Source: Rhodoferax sp. (lineage in GTDB: Bacteria > Pseudomonadota > Gammaproteobacteria > Burkholderiales > Burkholderiaceae_C). Taken from it: a stretch of 64,000 bases of DNA. Of the stretch, positions 25,802 to 34,240 are shown piece after piece (positions within the stretch are counted from its first letter, which is position 1; each line of letters begins with the position of its first letter). The stretch lies in the NCBI RefSeq assembly GCF_010365055.1, contig NZ_JAAFHA010000009.1:1-64000 (forward strand), given 5' to 3'. The notes beneath the pieces are model-generated. The model was not told the DNA's origin. It saw only the letters and a program-made list of their open reading frames with translations, and did no database searches. The translations under genes and the position numbers were made by a program.

Positions 25802-25871
25802 GAGGGTTCCTTGAAGTTGCAGTGAAGTTAAAACGAAATTGAGGTCAAAAACGGGCCGCGGTGCCAGTGGC

Positions 25872-26918
25872 TCAAAGCACAGCGTTGAACACAAAGCCCA
25901 CCAGCAGGATGCCGCTGGCGACCACCGCCACAAAGGTGGCAATCAGCCGCACCTTGAGCACCTTGCGCAGGATGATCATTTCGGGCAAAGACAGCGCAAT
26001 CACGCTCATCATGAAAGCCAGCACCGTGCCCAGGGCCGCGCCCTTGGCCAGCAGGGCCTGCACGATCGGGATCACGCCGGCGGCGTTGGTGTACATCGGT
26101 ACGCCCATGAGAACGGCCAGCGGCACCGACCACCAGGCATCACGCCCCATGAAGCTGGCCATGAATTCTTCGGGTACATAGCCGTGAATCAGGGCGCCCA
26201 GCGCAATGCCGCCCAGGATGTAGGGCCAGACCTTGCCGACAATCTCTTTCACGGCGCTAAAGCCGCCCTCGATGCGATCGCCCAGCGTCATGCCGCTGGC
26301 TTCAAAATCAGCTGACATCTTGGGCATGTCGCGCACCCAGTCTTCCAGATACGCCTCCATCTTCAGGCGGCCAATGATCCAGCCCGCCACAATCGCCACG
26401 CTCAGGCCCAGGCCCAGGTACAGCAGGGCGACTTTCCAGCCGAACATGCCAAACAAGAGGGTGAGCGCGACTTCATTGACCATGGGCGCCGAGATCAGGA
26501 ACGAGAAGGTCACGCCCAGCGGCACACCGGCCTGCACAAAGCCGATGAACAGCGGCACGGCCGAGCAGGAGCAAAACGGCGTCACGATGCCCAGCGACGC
26601 CGACATGACGTTGGCCACGCCCTCCGAGCGACCGGCCAGCAGCGCGCGGGTGCGCTCGGGTGTGAAATAGCTGTTGATCATGCCCATGACAAACACCACG
26701 CCGGTGAGCAGCATCAGCACCTTGGGCGTGTCGTAAAAGAAAAATTGCAGCGCGCCGCCCAGGTGGCTGGCGCGGTCCACCGGCAGGGCCGCGACCAGCC
26801 CTTCAGCCGCAGGGTTGAGTATCTGGTACAGCGCCAGCCAAGCCACAGCGGCCAGAATCAGGAAGACGACGGGCTGGCGCGTCGGCCAGGATTTAGCGGG
26901 AGAGGTGAGGGTGCTCAT
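25872..26918 (-). CDS. ArsP-like (DUF318/UPF0718) permease
   Basis: A 348-residue membrane protein with eight or more helices and the family motif TPFCSCSAVPLFIGFVQAG near residue 115. The family includes ArsP, which exports trivalent organoarsenicals, and many proteins of unknown substrate. The gene is followed by a small thioredoxin, the usual pairing. The ATG at 26918 was chosen because the extra 15 residues upstream look non-native. Unlike usual clusters there is no ArsR gene directly beside it. Confidence 0.85.
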   Translation of the reverse strand: MSTLTSPAKSWPTRQPVVFLILAAVAWLALYQILNPAAEGLVAALPVDRASHLGGALQFFFYDTPKVLMLLTGVVFVMGMINSYFTPERTRALLAGRSEGVANVMSASLGIVTPFCSCSAVPLFIGFVQAGVPLGVTFSFLISAPMVNEVALTLLFGMFGWKVALLYLGLGLSVAIVAGWIIGRLKMEAYLEDWVRDMPKMSADFEASGMTLGDRIEGGFSAVKEIVGKVWPYILGGIALGALIHGYVPEEFMASFMGRDAWWSVPLAVLMGVPMYTNAAGVIPIVQALLAKGAALGTVLAFMMSVIALSLPEMIILRKVLKVRLIATFVAVVASGILLVGFVFNAVL

Positions 26919-26965
26919 GCCAGTGAAGACGGGTCCACAGCGCAAAAGATGCAGATTGGCCAAAA

Positions 26966-27030
26966 ATTTATATAAAATCGGCCTCTAGCCCACGTCAATG
27001 CTGCGTGAGTAGCTATCAAAAACATATAGC
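26966..27030 (+). repeat. Dispersed intergenic repeat, copy 4 of 6 (plus orientation)
   Basis: TTTATATAAAATCGGCCTCT and AGCCCACGT match copy 1 almost exactly; the tail AGTAGCTATCAAAA is slightly changed. It lies between the permease gene and the divergent ABC operon. Confidence 0.75.
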
Positions 27031-27286
27031 ACTCATGGTCGGTGTGCCATCAGGCAGCACGGCGCTACGCTGACCGGCGTTTGTAAGCCACTGTAACGCC
27101 AGGCCGCCCTGCAACGTGGCGATGCAAAACAGTGCTTTTGCTCAACACAAAACTGACCGGGTCGCGCTCAAATGGTGCGAAGAAGCGCAGGCAAAGCCAG
27201 CAGCGCTGCGTCTTTTTAACCAAGAACGCGTCTTCCAGTTCAGTAACAACAACGGGCTGCACCCGCGCCATCCAATGGAGAGAAAA

Positions 27287-27976
27287 ATGCCCTTGATACA
27301 GGCCCAGAACATCAGCAAGAATTACCGGGTCGGTGACCAGGAGGTGCCCGCACTCAAGGGCATCAGCTTTGAAATCGGCGAGGGCGCTTTTGCTGCCTTT
27401 GTCGGCCCTTCCGGCAGTGGCAAGTCCACCCTGCTCAACCTGATTGGTTGCCTGGACCACCCCAGCAGCGGCACTTTGCTGGTACACGGCACCGACATCA
27501 GCACACTCTCGCGCAGCGCCGCCGCCACCTTTCGCGGTGAGCACCTGGGCTTTGTGTTTCAGGACTTCAACCTGGTGCCGGTGCTCAGCGTCTATGAAAA
27601 CATCGAGTACCCGCTCTTGATGGTGCGCGGCTGGTCGCAGGACAAGCGGCGCGAACAGGTCAACAAGATGATTGCTGCCGTGGGCATGACCGAACAAGCG
27701 AACAAGCGGCCGGATCAACTCTCGGGCGGGCAGAAGCAGCGCGTGGCGGTGGCGCGGGCGCTGGTGGGCGAGCCCAAGCTGGTGCTGGCCGACGAGCCCA
27801 CCGCCAACCTGGACCATGACACCGCTTACCGCGTGCTCAACCTGATGAAAGCCATGCGCAACGACTTTGGCACCAGCTTCATCTTTTCCACCCACGACCC
27901 CAAGATCATGCAGGAGGCCGAGCAGATCTTCACGCTTGAAGATGGTCGCCTGAACCCGCAAGGAGTTGCCGCATGA
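27287..27976 (+). CDS. MacB/LolD-type ABC transporter ATP-binding protein
   Basis: A 229-residue ATPase with Walker [10 protein letters not shown] near residue 43, the signature LSGGQKQRVAVARAL, Walker B LVLADEPTANLD and the switch histidine of STHDPK. Sequence style and partner are those of the MacB/LolD group, which extracts lipoproteins or drives periplasmic export. The ATG at 27287 follows a GGAGAG site. Its stop overlaps the permease start by the ATGA arrangement. The 256 bases upstream hold the promoter region and no gene. Confidence 0.92.
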   Translation: MPLIQAQNISKNYRVGDQEVPALKGISFEIGEGAFAAFVGPSGSGKSTLLNLIGCLDHPSSGTLLVHGTDISTLSRSAAATFRGEHLGFVFQDFNLVPVLSVYENIEYPLLMVRGWSQDKRREQVNKMIAAVGMTEQANKRPDQLSGGQKQRVAVARALVGEPKLVLADEPTANLDHDTAYRVLNLMKAMRNDFGTSFIFSTHDPKIMQEAEQIFTLEDGRLNPQGVAA

Positions 27977-29217
27977 GCTCGACCCTGAAATTGGCCATGC
28001 GCAATTTGCTGCGCTATCGCCGCCGCACCCTGCTCACCGCCTTGCTCATCACGCTGGGGGTGGTGGCGCTCTTGCTGTTTGTGGCCGCCGCTGGCTCCTT
28101 CAAGCAAACCATGGTGGGCTCGATCACCGACAGCATGCTCGGGCATTTGCAGATTCACCGCAAAGGCTATACCGCGTCCATGGACAACCTGCCGCTGACC
28201 ATGAGCCTGCAGCCGCGCGCCGTCGGGCTGATCGAAGACGCGCTCAAGGCCGACCCGGCCGTGGCGGCCTATTCCAAGCGCGTCAAGCTCGGCGCCATGT
28301 TCAGCAATTTCACCGAGAACAGCAGCATCCGCTTGAACGGCGTTGACGCTGCAGCTGAAGACTTGGCTGTGCCCGCGCTGCGCCAGCGCATCAGCGAAGG
28401 CGACAAGACCGGCCCACTGGTGGCGCCCGGCAAAGTGCTGGTGCCGGCGCTGCTGGCGCGCGGCATGAAGGTCAAACTCGGTGACTCGGTGGTACTGGTG
28501 GCCACCAATGCCTCAGGCTCGGTCAATGGCAAGACCTTCATCGTCGGTGGCATTCTGGAGGGTGTCACCGGCCCGGGCGGGCGTGACGGCTACATCGACA
28601 TCAAGGATGCGCGCGAGTTGCTGCGCATGGACAAAGACGAGGTGATGGAAGTGGCGGTGCGGCTGAAAAATATCGACCAGCTCTCTGCAGCGCAAAAACG
28701 CCTGGCGACCGCGCTTGATGCCATCCGCAACAAGGAAGACAAAGCTGCCACCGAGCTGCACACCTGGGCTGAACTGTCGCCCTTTGCGAACATTGTGAAA
28801 ATGATCGACATGATGACCTTTTTCATCCGCATCATGCTGGTGGCCATTGTGCTGGTGAGTGTGATGAACGTGATGCTGATGGCCGTTTATGAGCGTATCC
28901 GCGAGATCGGCACGCTCGCCGCCATCGGCACCCAGCCGCGCAAGCTGATGGCAATTTTTCTGAGCGAGGGTCTGCTGCTGGGCCTGGCCGGTGCGGCAGC
29001 GGGTGTCGCCTTGAGTTACGCCGTGGTGGCATTGCTCAACCTCTACCCGATCGTCTTCAACTTTGGCCGCGAGCAAATCACGCTGCGCCCGATGCTGGCC
29101 ACGGTGGAGGTGCTGGGGGTGCTGGGCCTGGCGGTGCTGGTGTCGGGCCTGGCCAGTTTGCAGCCGGCCTGGCGCGCGGCCCGCATGGACCCGATTGATG
29201 CACTGCGCCATGTCTGA
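27973..29217 (+). CDS. FtsX/LolE-type ABC transporter permease
   Basis: A 414-residue protein with one N-terminal helix, a large periplasmic domain (about 45-270) and three C-terminal helices, the MacB/LolC/LolE topology. YERIREIGTLAAIGTQPRKL is the typical coupling segment. It works with the ATPase encoded just upstream. Unlike LolC/LolE there is a single permease gene, so it should act as a homodimer. Confidence 0.92.
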   Translation: MSSTLKLAMRNLLRYRRRTLLTALLITLGVVALLLFVAAAGSFKQTMVGSITDSMLGHLQIHRKGYTASMDNLPLTMSLQPRAVGLIEDALKADPAVAAYSKRVKLGAMFSNFTENSSIRLNGVDAAAEDLAVPALRQRISEGDKTGPLVAPGKVLVPALLARGMKVKLGDSVVLVATNASGSVNGKTFIVGGILEGVTGPGGRDGYIDIKDARELLRMDKDEVMEVAVRLKNIDQLSAAQKRLATALDAIRNKEDKAATELHTWAELSPFANIVKMIDMMTFFIRIMLVAIVLVSVMNVMLMAVYERIREIGTLAAIGTQPRKLMAIFLSEGLLLGLAGAAAGVALSYAVVALLNLYPIVFNFGREQITLRPMLATVEVLGVLGLAVLVSGLASLQPAWRAARMDPIDALRHV

Positions 29218-29245
29218 ACCTCTAGAAATTAGCGAGAAAGCCACC

Positions 29246-29980
29246 GTGAAATTCCTCAAACTGATCGCCCTGTCTGCGCTGTGCGCCCCCTTGTTGGCCT
29301 TTGCCGTCGATGGCGTTGCCATTCTCAAAAAACTCGACCGCAACCTGGAGCCCGAGTCTTATGAGTCGTACCGCAAGTTGATCAACATCGAGCCCAACGG
29401 CAACAAGAAGGAATTTGTGCTGTTCTCTGTGAAAAAAGGCAAGGACCAGACCGCCAGTGTGTTCCTGCAGCCGGCTAGCGACAAGGGCCGCAGCACCTTG
29501 CGCCAGGGCGACAACATGTGGATGTACCTGCCCAGCGTGGGCAAGCCGATACGCATCACCAGCTTGCAGTCGATCACGGGCGGCGTGTTCAACAACGCCG
29601 ACATCATGCGCCTGGACTACGCGCAGGAATACGACGTGGCCTCGGTCGACGAGTCGGAAAAGACTTACACCCTGCACCTGAAGGCGAAAACCGGTGAGGT
29701 CGCCTATGACAAGCTGACGATGACCGTGGACAAGAAACTCATCCTGCCCGTCGACATAGAGGCCTATGCCAGCAGCGGCATGCTGCTCAAAACCCTGCAT
29801 TTCAAAGACATCAAGGACTTTGGCGCTGGCATCAAGCGCCCGGCCACCATTGAGACCGACAGCCCGCTGTACAAGGGCTACAAGTCGGTCATGCTGTATT
29901 CGGGCCTGAAGAAGCGCGACTTTGCCGATGAAGTATTCACGCAGGGCTTTATGCCCCGGCTGGAGGAGCTGCGCAAGTGA
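29246..29980 (+). CDS. LolA-like outer-membrane lipoprotein-sorting-type protein
   Basis: A 244-residue secreted protein with a signal peptide, KFLKLIALSALCAPLLAFA, and a beta-rich mature part with RQGDNMWMYLPSVGKPIRI and NNADIMRLDYAQEYD, typical of LolA-like proteins next to lipid or ABC exporters. It probably carries a hydrophobic cargo across the periplasm. The GTG at 29246 puts the signal peptide at the N-terminus; the ATG at 29210 would add 12 acidic residues before it and is less likely. Confidence 0.8.
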   Translation: MKFLKLIALSALCAPLLAFAVDGVAILKKLDRNLEPESYESYRKLINIEPNGNKKEFVLFSVKKGKDQTASVFLQPASDKGRSTLRQGDNMWMYLPSVGKPIRITSLQSITGGVFNNADIMRLDYAQEYDVASVDESEKTYTLHLKAKTGEVAYDKLTMTVDKKLILPVDIEAYASSGMLLKTLHFKDIKDFGAGIKRPATIETDSPLYKGYKSVMLYSGLKKRDFADEVFTQGFMPRLEELRK

Positions 29981-31287
29981 ATGTCACCCTCGGCCAAGGG
30001 CGTGTTGCACTGGCGGCGCTGAGTCTTGGGGTGCTGTCCTGGAGCCCGTTCGTCAGCGCTGAAGAATTCAGCTTTGATGCCTCTGAATTCGACAAAAAAA
30101 CCTTTGAGTTCTCGGGCTACGTCGAGCTAAAAGAAGAAGGGCTCAAGCTGCGTGCAGGCAGCCCGGCCTTCAAACTGGCGTACCCGGGTGAGCCTGGGCG
30201 CGATGACTTGCTGCGCAGCACCACGACTCTGGAGCTCAGTGGCAAGTTGAATCTGGGCGACTTTGTGCTCGATGCGCGCGCGCAGGCCAGCCAGGCCGAC
30301 GATGCGCTGGTGAGCAGCACCCGCAAGCCCAGTGTGATGGAAGGTGGCCTGCGCTGGAGCGCCGGCCCTGGTTTGACGGTTGATGCGGGCAAACGCGTGC
30401 AGCGCTGGGGCAAGGGTTACGCCTGGAGCCCGGTGGCGATGGTGGAGCGGCCCAAAGATGCCAACGACCCGCAAGCCTCGCGCGAGGGCTTTGTGATGGC
30501 CAGTGGCGAATGGACCAAAAGCCTGAGCGGGCCGGTCAGCACCGTCAGTTTGATGGGCTTGGTGGTGCCAACCGATGGCAGCATGAACAGCGATTTTGGC
30601 CAAAGTCGGGACCTGAACCCTGCCGCCAAGCTGTATCTGCTGGCGTGGGACACCGACATTGACCTGATGTGGCGCGGCCAGGGCGCGCGGCCCGCGAGCT
30701 TTGGCGTGGACTTTTCACGCAACCTGAGCCCGGCGCTGGAGATTCACGGCGAATGGGCCCGCACCCTGGACGCGACGCGCACCACCGTGAGCGCCAATGG
30801 CATCAGCAGCAGCGAGCGGGTGGACGTGGACTCGTACCTGCTGGGTCTGCGTTACCTGACCCAAGCTGAGGTGACCTGGATCGCCGAGTACTACCGCAAC
30901 GGCGCGGGTTACAGCGCACAGGAGCTCGATGCCTACTACCAGTTTCTGGACCTGGCCCTGAACCCCGGCGCATCGGCGGCGCTGGCCAACAAGGCACGCA
31001 GCGTGGCCCAGTCTGGTTACGGCAGGCCCAACCCCGGGCGGGACTATTTGTACCTGAAAGCCAGCGTCAGCGAGCCCTTCAACTGGGTCTACGGCGCGGC
31101 CTCGGTTACCACCATGGTCAATTTGAATGACCATAGCTATCAGATCACGCCCGAGTTGAGCTACACCGGCTTTTCCAACTGGGAGCTGCGCGCGCGGCTC
31201 ATGCTGCTGGCGGGGCAGGCGCAAACCGAGTTCCATGAAAAGGCCTCCAGCCAGCGCCTGGAGGTTTATGCACGTTACTTTTTTTGA
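29977..31287 (+). CDS. Outer-membrane beta-barrel protein
   Basis: A 436-residue protein with a signal peptide ending near SPFVSA. The mature sequence alternates polar and aromatic residues throughout and ends in YARYFF, the terminal aromatic expected for barrel insertion by the BAM machinery. The start is a GTG that overlaps the previous stop in GTGA. As the third component after an ABC transporter and a LolA-like carrier, it may form the outer-membrane end of the pathway. I do not recognise a named family. Confidence 0.8.
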   Translation: MNVTLGQGRVALAALSLGVLSWSPFVSAEEFSFDASEFDKKTFEFSGYVELKEEGLKLRAGSPAFKLAYPGEPGRDDLLRSTTTLELSGKLNLGDFVLDARAQASQADDALVSSTRKPSVMEGGLRWSAGPGLTVDAGKRVQRWGKGYAWSPVAMVERPKDANDPQASREGFVMASGEWTKSLSGPVSTVSLMGLVVPTDGSMNSDFGQSRDLNPAAKLYLLAWDTDIDLMWRGQGARPASFGVDFSRNLSPALEIHGEWARTLDATRTTVSANGISSSERVDVDSYLLGLRYLTQAEVTWIAEYYRNGAGYSAQELDAYYQFLDLALNPGASAALANKARSVAQSGYGRPNPGRDYLYLKASVSEPFNWVYGAASVTTMVNLNDHSYQITPELSYTGFSNWELRARLMLLAGQAQTEFHEKASSQRLEVYARYFF

Positions 31288-31359
31288 GCCACTGAAAGCC
31301 GTCGCCGATGGTCACGTAGTGTCGGCAAAGGCGCGAGCCGGAACACTTTTCTGTGAGGT

Positions 31360-32160
31360 ATGAAAGCGATGAAGATTTGGCTTTTATTTTTTTGTGGGTT
31401 GCTGGCCGGCTCCGCCTTGGCCCGCGAGGTCGAGACTGTGCTCATGGTCTCGATTGACGCCCTGCATCCGGCCGCGCTGAGCGAGCAGGCCTCACCCACA
31501 CTGCACCGCCTGATGCGCTCGGGGCGCTACACCTTGCAGGGCCAAAGCGTCACGCCGCCGCAGACCCTGATCGCGCACACCGCTATGTTGACCGGCCTCG
31601 CGCCCGCGCAAAGCGGCAAGCAAGACAACGACTGGAAGCCGGGCCTGCCGCAGGTGGCACGGGAAACGCTGCTGGACGTGGCCAAACAGCGCGGCTTTCA
31701 GACGGCCTATTTTTATGCCAAACCAAAATTGGGTTACCTGATCAGCGCGGCGGTGGACGAACATGCGCTCGCTCGGGATGACGGCATTGACCGGGCACGC
31801 GCTTTTTTCAGACAGCCTGGCAGACGTTTCGTCTTTCTTCACATCAGCGGGCTCGAAGACGCCGGAGCCGACTCCGGCTGGCTATCTGCAGGCTATCTGG
31901 ACGAGCTGACGTATATCGACCGGACGTTGGCGCCGCTGCTGGGCGACGTTGCCCAACGCGGCCGTTACCTGGTCGTGGTGACGAGCGACCACGCCGGCCA
32001 TGAGCGCCAGCACGGCACCAGTCATCTGGAGGACTTCAAGCTACCGCTGATCATGGCGGCTGACCAGACTCTTCCTGCGCTTGCTCCAGGCGTCTTCCGC
32101 ATTACTGATGTCAAGCGCCTGGTGCAAAGCCTGCTCGGGGCCGGGCCTGCCGAACATTGA
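31360..32160 (+). CDS. Secreted alkaline-phosphatase-superfamily (phosphodiesterase-like) protein
   Basis: A 266-residue protein with a signal peptide, MKIWLLFFCGLLAGSALA. The alkaline phosphatase/sulfatase superfamily pattern is seen in VSIDALHPAAL (first metal aspartate), TPPQTLIAHTAMLTG (likely nucleophile threonine) and VVTSDHAGHERQHG (metal Asp-His pair). It is shorter than most family members. Likely a periplasmic phosphodiesterase or phosphatase of unknown substrate. It follows the barrel gene by 72 bases and may belong to the same operon. Confidence 0.8.
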   Translation: MKAMKIWLLFFCGLLAGSALAREVETVLMVSIDALHPAALSEQASPTLHRLMRSGRYTLQGQSVTPPQTLIAHTAMLTGLAPAQSGKQDNDWKPGLPQVARETLLDVAKQRGFQTAYFYAKPKLGYLISAAVDEHALARDDGIDRARAFFRQPGRRFVFLHISGLEDAGADSGWLSAGYLDELTYIDRTLAPLLGDVAQRGRYLVVVTSDHAGHERQHGTSHLEDFKLPLIMAADQTLPALAPGVFRITDVKRLVQSLLGAGPAEH

Positions 32161-32176
32161 AAGACCGATGACGAGC

Positions 32177-32707
32177 TCAGATCGGCAGACGCGGTACAAA
32201 GTCGCTGACGTGGCCGCCGTCATCCACCTGCACCTGGCAGACCAGGCTCATTTGCGTGCGCAGACGCAGCCGGGCGCGTTGCACCCGGGATTTGGCCGCG
32301 CTCAAGCTCAAGCCTTTGGCTTTGGCAAAGTCGGCTTGTGCCATGCCTTGCAGGTCGCACAACGTGATGGCTTCGCGGTCGTCCGCGCTCAACTCGCTGA
32401 GCACGCGCGGCAGGCAGGCGGTGAGCGTGTCCACCGTGTCGGCGTCCTCAACGGGTGCGACCAGATCGTCGGGCAATTCCACCATGGGGCGCGCAACCCG
32501 CAAATGGTCCGCCAGCGTGTTGCGCGCCACCTCGAACAGCCAGGCCCGCGCGTTCTCGACCGCGCAAAAGCGCTCACCCTGGCGCAGCGCCTTCAAAAAC
32601 AGGTCTTGCAGCAAGTCGTCCGCCAGCGCCGCATTGCCGACGCGCCGGCGCAGCCAGCCGCGCAACTCAGGCTCAAAGGCAGTCCAGGCGGTGGTCAGGC
32701 AGTTCAT
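32177..32707 (-). CDS. ECF-type RNA polymerase sigma factor (SigZ-like)
   Basis: A 176-residue sigma factor with region 2 (ALADDLLQDLFLKALRQG) and region 4 (DFAKAKGLSLSAAKSRVQRA), and no region 1 or 3. A short C-terminal tail, CQVQVDDGGHVSDFVPR, is like that of SigZ-type members. No anti-sigma gene is adjacent, so control may be through the tail or at transcription. Convergent with the phosphodiesterase gene with 16 bases between the stops. Confidence 0.88.
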   Translation of the reverse strand: MNCLTTAWTAFEPELRGWLRRRVGNAALADDLLQDLFLKALRQGERFCAVENARAWLFEVARNTLADHLRVARPMVELPDDLVAPVEDADTVDTLTACLPRVLSELSADDREAITLCDLQGMAQADFAKAKGLSLSAAKSRVQRARLRLRTQMSLVCQVQVDDGGHVSDFVPRLPI

Positions 32708-32851
32708 GGCAGTTTAGGTCTGGGTTAGCCTGCCAATGGGCAGACTTCGGAATACGCCTTGGGCGTGGTTTCTCATTTCGTCGTTCAAATGTTGCGAACT
32801 TAAAATCAAACAGGTAATTGTCACGTTCACGGTCTTACGAGGTATCAAATA

Positions 32852-33499
32852 ATGAGTGAGCTGCCCATGCCTCGTGGCGCGGAGTCTCTGGCTCGACATT
32901 CAGATGTTGCTGCTGCAAGCCCGAGCCAGGAAGCCATTTTCGTCGAAGCGCTGATCAGCTCCCGGCAAAATATCCTGCCCCGGCGCCTGAGCGAGCCCGG
33001 CCCGTCGGCGGCACAAATCGAGCAATTGTTTCGTGCCGCCGCTGCCGCGCCCGACCATGGCCAGTTGCGGCCGTGGCGCTTTGTGTTGGTGCCGGCCGGC
33101 AAACGCGCTGAGCTGGCTGAAGTGTTTGCACAGGCGTTGCTGGATCGCGACGCCAGCGCCACCACCGAACAAATCGAGTCGGCGCGCGAAAAAGCGCATC
33201 GTGCCCCGTGGCTGGCGCTGGTTGTGGCGTGCCTGGGTCCGCGTGACCCCGATATTCCGATGTTGGAGCGCATGGTCTCGGTGGGCTGCGCTGTGCAAAA
33301 CATGTTGCTCAGCGCCCACAGCATGGCGTTTGGTGCCGGTCTGACGAGCGGGCAGGCCATGTCTTCACCGCATATGCGCAGCCTGTTTCAACTGCAGACG
33401 GGCGAAGAAGCGGTGTGTTTCATCAACGTGGGCACGGCGTCCAAACGCAAAGCGCCGCGCCTCCGTCCGGATCCAACTGACTTTGTGACCAGCTTGTAA
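32852..33499 (+). CDS. Nitroreductase-family flavoprotein
   Basis: A 215-residue protein with the nitroreductase FMN-binding pattern: SSRQNILPRRLSEPG near residue 37, AAAAAPDHGQLRPWRF, and a C-terminal GLTSGQAMSSPH region. It resembles the short single-domain YdjA type. Such enzymes use FMN and NAD(P)H to reduce quinones or nitro compounds; the substrate here is unknown. It reads away from the sigma factor gene with a 144-base shared promoter region. Confidence 0.85.
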   Translation: MSELPMPRGAESLARHSDVAAASPSQEAIFVEALISSRQNILPRRLSEPGPSAAQIEQLFRAAAAAPDHGQLRPWRFVLVPAGKRAELAEVFAQALLDRDASATTEQIESAREKAHRAPWLALVVACLGPRDPDIPMLERMVSVGCAVQNMLLSAHSMAFGAGLTSGQAMSSPHMRSLFQLQTGEEAVCFINVGTASKRKAPRLRPDPTDFVTSL

Positions 33500-33580
33500 G
33501 GCGCCTGGCATTGGTGCCCCGTGTGCTTTCGGGGCGCGCAATGGGGTTATTGCGGGGGGCGCTATTGCACAATCAGCGTA

Positions 33581-33594
33581 TATTCGAATGAATA
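33581..33594. promoter_or_regulatory. Candidate ArsR-type operator upstream of the four-cysteine regulator
   Basis: TATTCGAATGAATA contains the perfect palindrome ATTCGAAT and overlaps a TATATT that could be a -10 element. It lies about 30 bases before the regulator start, where autoregulation would be expected. Persulfide-sensing ArsR proteins are known to bind sites with ATTC and GAAT halves, so the fit is suggestive only. Confidence 0.4.
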
Positions 33595-33624
33595 GAACGA
33601 AGAGACCACCCTTTCCGCGCACCC

Positions 33625-33969
33625 ATGACAATACCTGAAGAACATGCCATTCCCTCCGATCTCGATCGACCCGACGAGGTGTTTGAGCTGGCCGCCGAGT
33701 TGTTTCGGGTCATGTCGGCACCGATGCGCCTGAAGATCATCAGCTGTCTGTGCGACGGCGAGAAGAACGTGAGTTACCTGCTCAGCAAAATCGGCACCAC
33801 CCAGCCCAATATGTCGCAACACCTGAACACGCTGTATAAAAACGGGGTGCTCGGCAAACGCCGTGACGGTGTGCAAATCTATTACCGCATCACCGATGAG
33901 CGGATACCGGCGCTCTGCCGCGCGGTCTGCACCAAGATCGAGATTGAGGGTCACTTCAAGCCGGCCTGA
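33625..33969 (+). CDS. ArsR/SmtB-family regulator with four cysteines, possible sulfur-species sensor
   Basis: A 114-residue winged-helix regulator with recognition region TTQPNMSQHLNTLYKNGVL. Cysteines lie at residues 41 and 43 in ISCLCDGEKNVS and at 98 and 102 in ALCRAVCTKI. The first group is in helix 2 and the second in the last helix, the same general layout as the two persulfide-sensing cysteines of SqrR/BigR proteins. Because a sulfur-related respiratory gene cluster follows, sulfide or polysulfide sensing is a reasonable inference; arsenite or another metal is the alternative. Confidence 0.82.
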   Translation: MTIPEEHAIPSDLDRPDEVFELAAELFRVMSAPMRLKIISCLCDGEKNVSYLLSKIGTTQPNMSQHLNTLYKNGVLGKRRDGVQIYYRITDERIPALCRAVCTKIEIEGHFKPA

Positions 33970-34131
33970 TCGGTATCGCCCAATAGCCGTCAAGCGGTTG
34001 CATGCAGGCCACCACCTGTCTGCTGGCGCAATCGAGTCACTTCATTTTTTTTGATTTACGCATTTCATTGTTGCTAACAGATAGCCGATTCCGCGAATAG
34101 GTGCGAGCCTCCATAAGCACATACCGATACA

Positions 34132-34145
34132 TTGATCTACATCAG
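34132..34145 (+). promoter_or_regulatory. FNR/Anr-type binding site upstream of the octaheme cytochrome gene
   Basis: TTGAT-CTAC-ATCAG matches the FNR consensus TTGAT-N4-ATCAA at nine of ten fixed positions. It is followed at the right distance for a class II activated promoter by a TATTAA/TAGTAT -10 region near 34168-34176. This predicts induction of the cluster when oxygen is low. The rest of the 271-base gap after the regulator shows no gene. Confidence 0.65.
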
Positions 34146-34240
34146 AACTTTACGCAGGCTTAATCACTAGTATTAACCCTATAGTGTTGCCAGTTCGCCG
34201 TCGCGGCTGGGCACTACCGCTTGTAAAGTAGGAGTTCTTG

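Noticed and set aside
33565-33584. TTGCAC and TATATT as a sigma-70 promoter for the four-cysteine regulator
   Set aside because: The spacer is only eight bases, far from the usual 16-18.
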